Shown here one piece after another: positions 1 to 6,362 of a DNA stretch of 9,747 bases. The position numbers and the translations under genes were made by a program. This DNA is from Acidobacteriota bacterium. Lineage in GTDB: Bacteria; Acidobacteriota; Terriglobia; Terriglobales; Acidobacteriaceae. Position 1 is the stretch's first letter. Each line of letters opens with the position of its first letter. The notes under the pieces are model-generated. The model saw only the letters and a program-made list of their open reading frames with translations, was not told the DNA's origin and made no database searches. The stretch covers positions 1 to 9,747 of the forward strand of contig JAJYSL010000163.1 in the NCBI GenBank assembly GCA_021793595.1, read 5' to 3'.

Positions 1-318
1 GCGGAGCGGTTCCCTTCACCTTCTTGAAATGGAAGTCTCCGCCGATCTAATGTCTCAAAGCGACGACAAGGGTTTTCCCATGCGCTTGTCGCCGCAACGT
101 TTTTTCTGGCTTTGTGCTGATTGCACGGCGCGCTTCATACCTAGACGGTGGACACCATCGGGTATTGTTTTCGCGCTTCGCAACGAAGCTGCGACTCATA
201 GCGATCTTCTTACAGAGGTTCCAAAGCCGATCGCACCGGCTCGTGTCCCCAGTCAAACGGCTTTTCTACCAGCGCGCCAGAAATTCGCATAGCCGAGAAA
301 AAGAATGGTCGATCGTAT
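1..318. other. No supportable gene; unassigned left edge
   Basis: I see no convincing coding sequence, RNA gene or repeat here. Several frames are open for short stretches, but their translations are rich in Arg, Cys and Trp and look like random reading. One plus-strand frame entering from the left edge stops at 48-50 and could be the last 15 residues of an upstream gene (ending SPPI). This cannot be tested without the flank. No good ribosome binding site precedes the ATG at 319. Confidence 0.4.
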
Positions 319-1167
319 ATGCGCGAGAGTTCAACCTACATTTACCGGATTGGAGGGCCGATAATACATACAGCAGCATCCGGTTCCATCGCAGTGGGCA
401 TCCTGTCTGCCGTTGGTGCAAAATATATATTCCGCCATCCGCAGAATGCGGACACTCTGCTGCTGATTGCGATTGGCATGGCATGCATCCCGCTCTGCAT
501 TGAGCTGATACGTGGGATTCTAACGTGGAATCTCCGCATCGATATTCTCGCCGGTCTGGCAGTTCTAACTGCCATGTCGACTCATCAGTTCTGGGTGGCG
601 GCCATTGTGATCCTGGTCGCTTCCGGCAGCACGGCGTTCGAGGAATATGCCGCTCGCCGAACATTCTCCGTCCTAAATGTTCTTGACGCCAGGATGCCGC
701 AGATTGCGCACTGCGTCCACGCGGACGGTTCCATCTGCGACGTGAAGGCAAACTCAGTAACGACGGGCAATCGCCTCCTCCTGTATCCTCACGAACTTTG
801 TCCTGTCGATGGAGTGGTGCTCGATGGTTTTGGCAGTATGGACGAAGCCTACCTGGCGGGAGAACCTTTGCTTGTGGCCAAAGCACCATGCGCATTGGTC
901 TTTTCTGGGACCGTGAACGGCAATGCAGCGCTTACGATTGAAGCCACTCGACAAGCCGACGATTCACGATACGAAATCGTTGTGGAAATTCTGCGGAAGT
1001 TCGCAGCAAAAGCGTCTGCGACTTCCTCGGCCTGGAGCCCCAATGGGCAGTTGGTATCAGGGATTCTCCGTTGCGAATCCGCCGGGAAATTGACTCTACA
1101 GCAGGCATCCCAAGCGTTTTTTCGCTGCGTGGATTATCTCCACGTCATGCACGCTGCTCATGGCTAA
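319..1167 (+). CDS. Truncated heavy-metal P1B-type ATPase (membrane helices plus actuator domain only)
   Basis: The 282-residue product matches the front half of P1B heavy-metal ATPases. Hydrophobic helices lie near residues 12-38, 44-68 and 74-103. The family-like segment EEYAARR (108-114) follows, then an actuator domain with CPVDGVVLDG (161-170) and DEAYLAGEP (175-183). The usual TGE loop reads AGE, with the catalytic Glu182 kept and the Thr lost. The homology seems to end near residue 230, just before the third helix pair. The DKTGT phosphorylation site, the nucleotide-binding domain and the CPx metal helix are all absent, so transport is not possible by the known mechanism. The last 50 residues look unrelated to the family. 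Full-length relatives run to roughly 600 or more residues. The ATG at 319 is the only sensible start but lacks a clear Shine-Dalgarno. A pseudogene remnant is most likely; a stand-alone regulatory fragment is possible. Confidence 0.6.
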   Translation: MRESSTYIYRIGGPIIHTAASGSIAVGILSAVGAKYIFRHPQNADTLLLIAIGMACIPLCIELIRGILTWNLRIDILAGLAVLTAMSTHQFWVAAIVILVASGSTAFEEYAARRTFSVLNVLDARMPQIAHCVHADGSICDVKANSVTTGNRLLLYPHELCPVDGVVLDGFGSMDEAYLAGEPLLVAKAPCALVFSGTVNGNAALTIEATRQADDSRYEIVVEILRKFAAKASATSSAWSPNGQLVSGILRCESAGKLTLQQASQAFFRCVDYLHVMHAAHG

Positions 1168-1226
1168 TTCGGAGATAGTCAGCACAATCTCTGCATGAAC
1201 TCAAGATAACCTCGTAATCTCATCCC

Positions 1227-1260
1227 AAAATCTGCGCTCCAGCACGCTGCCGAAGCGCAG
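1227..1260 (-). terminator. Candidate intrinsic terminator after the AI-2E gene
   Basis: On the minus strand, starting four bases after the stop at 1264-1266, the arms CTGCGCT (1260-1254) and AGCGCAG (1238-1232) form a perfect 7-bp stem. The 15-base loop contains an inner CAGC/GCTG pairing. The stem is followed by A and four Ts (1231-1227). The T run is short, so termination may be weak. The convergent fragment at 319-1167 ends 64 bases away. Confidence 0.4.
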
Positions 1261-1263
1261 CCG

Positions 1264-2313
1264 CTATGCCGAATGCAGCCTGCCATCCCAGATCCTGAGC
1301 AGGGACGCAGCGACCGAAAAGATCACAGGACCCAGGACCAGGCCGGAGATCCCAAATAACCAGACACCGCCCAGCAGCGACAGGAAGATCGAAACCGTAT
1401 GCTGCCGCAGCTTGACCCCGACCAGCACAGGATAGAGAAAATTATCCAGGGTGCTGATGATGAGCGAGCCAAGAACGACCAGGATTCCCATCTTGACCCA
1501 GTGTCCTGTCATGGCGAAATACACAGCGACCGGAAGCCAGACGACGTAAGCACCAAAATAAGGGACGATAGCAACCACCCCTGTCAGGACTCCCAGGATA
1601 GCGGCATCACGAATTCCGAGCGCCGCGAAAATAACTCCGGCGACCAGTCCTTGGAGCGCGGCAACGATGAAGTGTCCCAAAAAGGTGGCGCGGATCGTCT
1701 CGTCGATGCGCTGCAGGACAGACTGTGTTTCGGACTCGTCCAGAGGCAATAATTTATAGAGAAAGCTCAGGGCAATCTCCTCGTCACGATACAGGAAGAA
1801 GAGAAAAAAAAGCATCACGATGGTTTGCGTCAGCGCGGCGACGGAAGAGCCCAGCACGGCGACAAAGCTTCCGGCCAGAAATTCCGCCGACTTCTGGACC
1901 GCCTGGCTCAAAGTAAAAAACTCGGAGTTGTGCTGGGCAGTGGCAACGAGCTGAGGATACCGATCCAAAAACGCATTCAGGCCTCGCGTTGCGGTGCCAT
2001 TCTGCAGCAGGGTTGCCGCAGTGAACGCATACTGGCCAATGATCTGCGCAAGGAGCAGACTGGGCACGATAATGCTGAGCGTTGCCAGTACCAGCGCCAC
2101 GGAAGCCGTGCACGTCGGGTTGCCGATTTTCTGACGCAGCCAACAAAGCGGTCGGCGCGTGACTACAGCCAGAACAACCGCACCCACGATAGCGGGAGTA
2201 AAGGGACGAACTATCAGAAAGCAGACCGCAAGAATTGCCAGTGTGATCAAAAAAAGAGAGATGTTTCTCCAGGAAAATCCAGCCGGTGCTGTTCCTGTGC
2301 TATTGCTCTCCAT
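1264..2313 (-). CDS. AI-2E family (PerM-like) transmembrane transporter
   Basis: This is a 349-residue polytopic inner-membrane protein of the AI-2E/PerM family (Pfam PF01594). Known members export autoinducer-2 or act as Na+/H+ antiporters, but the substrate here cannot be read from sequence. Hydrophobic segments lie near residues 17-37, 40-52, 69-95, 150-177, 210-235, 238-262, 272-290 and 308-340. Family hallmarks are FLYRDEE (173-179), VPYFGAYV (250-257), DNFLYPVLVG (290-299) and the C-terminal LLGGVWLFG...GLVLGP (313-329). The length is normal for the family. I chose the ATG at 2313 over the upstream in-frame ATG at 2388: the longer version adds 25 residues that merely overlap the preceding gene, and a purine-rich AAAGGGGGGA sits just before 2313. 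The gene overlaps the end of the calcium-type ATPase gene by 14 bases, so co-transcription and translational coupling are likely. Confidence 0.93.
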   Translation of the reverse strand: MESNSTGTAPAGFSWRNISLFLITLAILAVCFLIVRPFTPAIVGAVVLAVVTRRPLCWLRQKIGNPTCTASVALVLATLSIIVPSLLLAQIIGQYAFTAATLLQNGTATRGLNAFLDRYPQLVATAQHNSEFFTLSQAVQKSAEFLAGSFVAVLGSSVAALTQTIVMLFFLFFLYRDEEIALSFLYKLLPLDESETQSVLQRIDETIRATFLGHFIVAALQGLVAGVIFAALGIRDAAILGVLTGVVAIVPYFGAYVVWLPVAVYFAMTGHWVKMGILVVLGSLIISTLDNFLYPVLVGVKLRQHTVSIFLSLLGGVWLFGISGLVLGPVIFSVAASLLRIWDGRLHSA

Positions 2314-5113
2314 ACGTCCCCCCTTTCCAATAGCGGCGAAATAGCTTCTCGGCTTCCACAACCCACAGAACACTGCTGGCCACAACAATACAGCGTATCC
2401 ACTGCCCAGCCGAAAGTGCTGTGACGCTCAATGCTCGCTGAAAAAACGGCACATCTAAAATCACCAACTGCAATACCAGAGATACGGCGATTGTCCCCCA
2501 AAGCCACGTATTGCGGAAGAAATCTTGAAAAGCGCTTTGAGTGCTGGAGCGCGCGTTGAGCGCATTGAACAACTGGAAGAGGATCAGCGTGGTAAAAGCC
2601 AGTGATCGGCGAAGTTCCATGTTTTCTCCACCGGCAGAATGAAAAAATATCCAAAGCGTTCCGGCGGCCATCACCCCTGCAACTAGGCTGATGTCTATCC
2701 ACATCGGCAGATCGACAATCTTTCCTCCAATTGGAAAAGGATGCTGTCGCATGATCTCTGGCGCCGGTGGATCGAGCCCCAGTACCAGAGCGGGTGCTCC
2801 ATCAGTAATCAGGTTGATCCACAGGATCTGAACGGCCAACAGCGGCAGAACCAGGCCATTTCCCATTCTTCTCTCCAGCATCACCGCCAGAACCACCCCC
2901 AGAAACAGCGTCAGGATCTCTCCGGAATTTGAGGTGAACAAGTAGCGGAGGAATTTGCGGATATTGCTGAAGATGGTTCGTCCTTCTTCAATCGCCGCCA
3001 CGATGGTGGCGAAGTTATCGTCGGTCAGCACCAGGTCGGCTGCTTCTTTAGCCACGTCTGTGCCAGTGATTCCCATGGCGATTCCGATGTCGGCGGCCTT
3101 GAGCGCCGGAGCATCGTTCACTCCATCGCCAGTCATGGCCACAATCTCACCGTTTTGTTGCAAGGCGCGAACGATACGCAGCTTATGCTCGGGATCGACC
3201 CGTGCAAAGACAGAAACGCGACGAAGCGCGGCGGCCAACTCCCGCTGGTTCATCGCGGAAATTTGCTTTCCGGTGATTGCCTCATTCCCCGCGGCAATAC
3301 CCAGATCCCGCGCGATGACTAGCGCGGTAGCCGCATGGTCGCCGGTAATCATGATAGAGCGAACACCCGCGGCCGCAGCTTTGGCGATCGCCTCTTTGAC
3401 CTCGGAGCGCGGCGGGTCGATCATTCCGACCAGTCCGAGGAACGTGAGTCCCTGCTCCAGTTGTTCAGGAGTTTCTTCCGCGATGGCCATGTCGCACGGC
3501 ATTGGCTTCATGGCGATACCCAGTGTACGCAAGGCACTGGCAGCCATCTCATCCTGAGTTTTTAGAATCTCTGCCTTTCGCTCTTCCGTCAGCAGTCGCG
3601 TCTGCCCTGCGACTGCCTCCTGGGTGCATCGTGGCAATAGCAGATCTGCCGCGCCCTTGGTCAACAGCGGGTATCGCCCGAAAAAACCGCCGCTATTCTC
3701 GTCGATGCATTGATGGAGGGTGCTCATCCGTTTGCGTTCCGAGGAAAATGGTACCTCGCCCACTCGAGGGTACAGCCGGTTCCACTCGACGAGGTCGACT
3801 CCCGCCTCAGCGGCGGCGATGAGCAATGCCGCCTCTGTTGGATCACCTTGAGACTTCCACCCTTTGTCTGCTTTTTCCAGCGCGGCGTTATTGACCAGGG
3901 CAGCCGCCCGCAACGCCGTGACGAGTTCGCTGCGCTGCTGCTCCGGAAGGTCGGTTCCGTCCGGCAGAGTCCACGGGCCGTTGCCTTCGTTGCTGATTGC
4001 CCCGATCAGTGCGCGGCCCGACGCGGTTGCCATCTGACGCACAGTCATTTCGTTCAGCGTCATTGTGCCAGTTTTATCGGAAGCGATCACGGTTGTCTCG
4101 CCAAGGGTTTCCACCGCGGTCAGGTGGCGAAGGATCGCTCCCCGACGCGCCATCCGCTGCACCCCCAATGCCAGTGTGACGGTTACAACGGCGGCCAGAC
4201 CTTCTGGCGTGGCGGCTACCGCCAGGGCCACACCGAACAGCAGCACTCGAATAGTCAAAGTTCCATTGTGAACATCCTGTAGCAACAGCAGAGTTGTCAC
4301 TACCACAACCGCGATTGTGGCCGCTGCCGCACCCATCCGCTTCCCCAGGCGATCCAGTTCCTTCTGCAACGGAGTTTTGCGATCTTCAGTTTCCTGCAAT
4401 AGACCCGCAATCCGTCCAAATTCTGTGTTCATCCCGGTGGCGGTTACCAGCGCCTTGGCGTGTCCGGAGACGACAATGGTTCCGGAAAAAATCATATTGT
4501 TGCGATCGAAGGGAGCGGCGCTGTGCGGCAGAGCTACCGTGGTTTTCAGTACCGGTGCACTCTCTCCGGTCAGCGCCGCTTCCTGGGTGTGCAAGGCAGT
4601 GGCTTCCAGAAGACGTGCATCGGCGGCAATCCGGTCTCCCTCACGCACGATCAGTAGATCTCCGGGCACTAACTGTCGCACCCCAATGCGCTGTACCTTT
4701 CCGTCACGGACCACCGATGCTTCCGCCGGCGTCATCGAGCGCAGTGCGGCTAACGCACGGTCGGCCCGCTCCTCTTGCAGAAAGCCAAAAACAGCATTCA
4801 GTAGCACGATGGCAAGAATGGCCAGAGCTTCGTAAGGTACGCCCCGCGCATCTTCCAGCGACCACGCCAGAAATGAAACAACCACCGCGGCCAGCAGCAA
4901 ATAGACCTGGACATCCTGGAATTGATGCAGAAAGCGCAGCCACGTCCGCGGTTGCGCTGGGCTGCGTAACAAATTGGGACCACATTGCAGCAACCGCTCC
5001 CGGGCTTCGCCCAGACTTAGCCCTTGATACGGGTTCCCGCGAAATTGCGCCAGTACCTCAGCGGGGCTCAGTTCGTGCGGAACTTTAGGGTCAGGATTCA
5101 ATGCAGAAGTCAT
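2300..5113 (-). CDS. P2-type (calcium-type) cation-transporting ATPase
   Basis: This complete 937-residue P-type ATPase would expel Ca2+, or a similar cation, across the inner membrane using ATP. Domains in order: an N-terminal cytoplasmic cation-ATPase domain (about 10-65); M1-M2 (about 68-112); an actuator domain with TGES (182-185); M3 and M4 with the ion-binding PEGL (303-306); DKTGT with phosphorylated Asp346; a nucleotide domain with GDPTE (423-427) and KGA (486-488); the hinge motifs MITGD (588-592) and TGDGVND (661-667); then M5-M10. By alignment with SERCA, site II residues Glu304, Asn767 and Asp771 are present, as are Asn729, Glu732 and Thr770. The M8 glutamate of site I appears to be Gln847, as in one-site pumps of the PMCA kind. 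AGGAG lies five bases before the ATG at 5113. The AI-2E gene follows with a 14-base overlap. Calcium is inferred; Mn2+ or another cation cannot be excluded. Confidence 0.94.
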   Translation of the reverse strand: MTSALNPDPKVPHELSPAEVLAQFRGNPYQGLSLGEARERLLQCGPNLLRSPAQPRTWLRFLHQFQDVQVYLLLAAVVVSFLAWSLEDARGVPYEALAILAIVLLNAVFGFLQEERADRALAALRSMTPAEASVVRDGKVQRIGVRQLVPGDLLIVREGDRIAADARLLEATALHTQEAALTGESAPVLKTTVALPHSAAPFDRNNMIFSGTIVVSGHAKALVTATGMNTEFGRIAGLLQETEDRKTPLQKELDRLGKRMGAAAATIAVVVVTTLLLLQDVHNGTLTIRVLLFGVALAVAATPEGLAAVVTVTLALGVQRMARRGAILRHLTAVETLGETTVIASDKTGTMTLNEMTVRQMATASGRALIGAISNEGNGPWTLPDGTDLPEQQRSELVTALRAAALVNNAALEKADKGWKSQGDPTEAALLIAAAEAGVDLVEWNRLYPRVGEVPFSSERKRMSTLHQCIDENSGGFFGRYPLLTKGAADLLLPRCTQEAVAGQTRLLTEERKAEILKTQDEMAASALRTLGIAMKPMPCDMAIAEETPEQLEQGLTFLGLVGMIDPPRSEVKEAIAKAAAAGVRSIMITGDHAATALVIARDLGIAAGNEAITGKQISAMNQRELAAALRRVSVFARVDPEHKLRIVRALQQNGEIVAMTGDGVNDAPALKAADIGIAMGITGTDVAKEAADLVLTDDNFATIVAAIEEGRTIFSNIRKFLRYLFTSNSGEILTLFLGVVLAVMLERRMGNGLVLPLLAVQILWINLITDGAPALVLGLDPPAPEIMRQHPFPIGGKIVDLPMWIDISLVAGVMAAGTLWIFFHSAGGENMELRRSLAFTTLILFQLFNALNARSSTQSAFQDFFRNTWLWGTIAVSLVLQLVILDVPFFQRALSVTALSAGQWIRCIVVASSVLWVVEAEKLFRRYWKGGTYGEQ
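2317..2326 (-). promoter_or_regulatory. Ribosome binding site deciding the AI-2E start
   Basis: The minus strand reads AAAGGGGGGA, followed by CGT and then the ATG at 2313-2311. It lies inside the last codons of the upstream ATPase gene. Ribosomes finishing that gene (stop at 2302-2300) would already sit over this start, which suits translational coupling. Confidence 0.55.
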
Positions 5114-5296
5114 CTCCGCTCCTCAGGCTCGAGGCGAGAGATATCAACCTCAACCGTGAAAACCGCCGCGGCGGATGGAAGCCGTGGAAGTATGGCAGGA
5201 CGACGGCAAAGTGTGTGGCGGCCATCACCAGCTCGAGATTTCACCTTGGTCGTTCCTCTTTGCCCGACCGCACAAATATCACTATAGGTGGGGCTG

Positions 5297-5312
5297 TGCA
5301 TTCCTCTAGCCA
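5297..5312 (-). promoter_or_regulatory. Sigma-54-like -24/-12 element facing the ATPase operon
   Basis: The minus strand reads TGGCTAGAGGAATGCA, with the required GG-N10-GC spacing. By eye it matches 9 of 12 defined positions of the sigma-54 consensus (TGGCACG-N4-TTGCW). The base before it is C, also as in the consensus. Transcription would start near 5286, leaving a leader of about 170 bases before the ATPase start. It shares 12 of 16 bases with the plus-strand element at 5470-5485. Confidence 0.42.
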
Positions 5313-5334
5313 GACCGCAGCTCAACCATCCTCC

Positions 5335-5352
5335 GTAGTCTCAGAAGACTAC
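5335..5352. promoter_or_regulatory. Perfect 7-4-7 dyad, candidate activator site
   Basis: GTAGTCT and AGACTAC are exact inverted repeats separated by CAGA. The site lies 22 bases upstream of the minus-facing sigma-54-like element and about 118 bases upstream of the plus-facing one. The latter is a usual distance for an enhancer-binding-protein site. The identity of the binding protein is unknown. Confidence 0.4.
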
Positions 5353-5371
5353 TACTTCTGTGGAATGGCTC

Positions 5372-5401
5372 TGTCCAAAAATTATGACGCATATGTCCAA
5401 A
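5372..5401 (+). repeat. Direct repeat of TGTCCAAA, 22-base period
   Basis: TGTCCAAA occurs at 5372-5379 and again at 5394-5401. The start-to-start distance of 22 bases is about two helical turns, so both copies would face the same side of the DNA. The second copy is also the left arm of the dyad at 5394-5411. A chance repeat cannot be excluded. Confidence 0.35.
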
Positions 5402-5411
5402 TCCTTAGACA
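5394..5411. promoter_or_regulatory. Imperfect 7-4-7 dyad, candidate activator site
   Basis: TGTCCAA and TTAGACA, separated by four bases, are inverted repeats with 6 of 7 positions paired. Length and spacing match the dyad at 5335-5352, but the half-site sequence differs. Its centre lies 59 bases from the other dyad's centre, and its right edge is 58 bases upstream of the plus-facing sigma-54-like element. Confidence 0.3.
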
Positions 5412-5469
5412 GGCGTTCCCCACAACACGTAAAACCCTAAATCTTGCAGCGCTTTCGCGCATTGTGAAA

Positions 5470-5485
5470 TGGCAGGCAGAATGCA
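5470..5485 (+). promoter_or_regulatory. Sigma-54-like -24/-12 element facing the secreted-protein gene
   Basis: The sequence TGGCAGGCAGAATGCA has GG-N10-GC spacing and by eye matches 10 of 12 defined positions of the sigma-54 consensus. Transcription would start near 5496, giving a leader of about 40 bases that contains the AAAGGAG ribosome binding site at 5522-5528. That placement fits a real promoter for the gene at 5537. Confidence 0.48.
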
Positions 5486-5536
5486 GATGTATCGAACGTA
5501 TGTTGCGTGTAGCCAGCGCACAAAGGAGAAAATAAC

Positions 5537-6100
5537 ATGAAACCAGGACCGATACTTAGAATCTTTGCCGGCTTCGCCGTTCTCGCTCTAGTGTTCGCGA
5601 TTAAGGCACCGCTAGCTGCCGCACAAACTGCAGATTCAGCAGCAATTTCGAACCTCTTAACCCAGGCGCAACACCACGCGATGCTGCTGGATGATGATGC
5701 CGCTACCCTGGAGAGCTTTACACGCTCGAAGATCAGCTGGAAAACTCATGCTGGACAGCTTGAAGTGATGAAGGAGCATGTTAACAATCTTGGAAAACTG
5801 ACCCAGCAGCTAACAGATCTGCGGTCAGAGGGTTCCCCTTGGCAGCAAGAGGCGATCGACCAGATCGATCCCTTGTTGCGGCAAATGGCCGATCATCTTA
5901 CCGCGACCATCAATCACCTGAACGAAAATCAAAATCGGGTACATATGCAGGCTTTTCGCGACTATGTGCAAGGCAACTATGAGCTCGCGAGCAGAACGCA
6001 TGAAACTATCAGAGACTTGGTAGCTTACGATCAGGCAAAGTCGAAGGCCCAAGTTCTTGAACAAAAGCTGGAATTGCCTGCCACGAATGAGAGCCAATAG
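5537..6100 (+). CDS. Secreted or periplasmic helical protein of unknown function
   Basis: I do not recognise the family. The 187-residue product starts with a signal peptide: a charged start (Lys2, Arg8), a hydrophobic core at about 9-22, and a likely signal-peptidase I site after Ala29 (AAA before Gln30). The mature part (about 158 residues) is rich in Gln, His, Asp, Glu and Leu and looks almost entirely alpha-helical. It has no cysteine and no second membrane segment. The segment from about residue 68 to 172 suggests a helical bundle or coiled coil, for example a periplasmic adaptor or stress protein. The start is well supported: AAAGGAG at 5522-5528 lies eight bases before the ATG, and the signal peptide begins at once. 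A sigma-54-like element lies upstream. The gene stands alone, 262 bases before the universal stress protein gene. Confidence 0.78.
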   Translation: MKPGPILRIFAGFAVLALVFAIKAPLAAAQTADSAAISNLLTQAQHHAMLLDDDAATLESFTRSKISWKTHAGQLEVMKEHVNNLGKLTQQLTDLRSEGSPWQQEAIDQIDPLLRQMADHLTATINHLNENQNRVHMQAFRDYVQGNYELASRTHETIRDLVAYDQAKSKAQVLEQKLELPATNESQ

Positions 6101-6223
6101 GCACTGGTGTCAGTCCTGTTCGAGCGAAGACTCGACCCGAAGGGCGGCTCAACCTTTGCCTAGAGGACTTGGGTTCGCGCAGATCGGGCGAGCGCAGGCC
6201 GACATGAGAGCCGGATCTGCTTC

Positions 6224-6253
6224 TGCTGCGCCGCCTGCCAAGGTGGCGCAGCA
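6224..6253. terminator. Strong 12-bp hairpin, possible terminator or processing signal
   Basis: TGCTGCGCCGCC (6224-6235) pairs with GGTGGCGCAGCA (6242-6253) across the six-base loop TGCCAA. All pairs are canonical except one G-U on the plus-strand RNA. It lies 123 bases past the stop of the secreted-protein gene. Neither side has a proper T run; downstream on the plus strand there is only CATAATTT. Classical intrinsic termination is therefore doubtful. A transcript-stabilising hairpin or a dispersed palindromic element is equally possible. Confidence 0.35.
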
Positions 6254-6362
6254 CATAATTTGCAGTCACCAAGCCTGAGCGATGTCCACGCCGACGCTAA
6301 GAAGCGGTAGCGAAGATAGCTGAAGTTTTGCGATTGGCTTGTACCGATGCGGGAGATACGCA

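Larger units (their letters stand above)
5114..5536. other. Divergent intergenic control region
   Basis: These 423 bases separate the minus-strand ATPase operon from the plus-strand secreted-protein gene. An open plus frame spans most of it (5101-5535), but its translation has no domain-like pattern, starts inside the ATPase gene and has no ribosome binding site, so I do not call it a gene. The right half contains the promoter-like elements, dyads and direct repeat listed separately. In 5126-5290 I see nothing beyond what would be the ATPase leader. Confidence 0.6.

Noticed and set aside
266..895. 209-codon minus-strand open frame opposite the metal ATPase fragment
   Set aside because: Its translation is rich in Arg, Cys and Pro without domain signals. 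The opposite strand encodes recognisable P-type ATPase motifs, so this is a shadow frame.
2955..3557. 200-codon plus-strand open frame inside the calcium-type ATPase gene
   Set aside because: It is antisense to the conserved P-domain motifs, and its Ala/Ser-rich translation is typical of a shadow frame.
5335..5360. Two mutually exclusive hairpins (5335-5352, and CAGAAG/CTTCTG at 5342-5360) resembling an attenuator
   Set aside because: Under the promoter positions proposed here this segment would be transcribed on neither strand. There is no leader peptide and no T run. I treat the first as a DNA dyad instead.
5101..5535. Long open plus-strand frame in the divergent intergenic region
   Set aside because: It starts inside the ATPase gene, lacks a ribosome site, shows no domain-like or codon-usage pattern, and spans the promoter-like elements.
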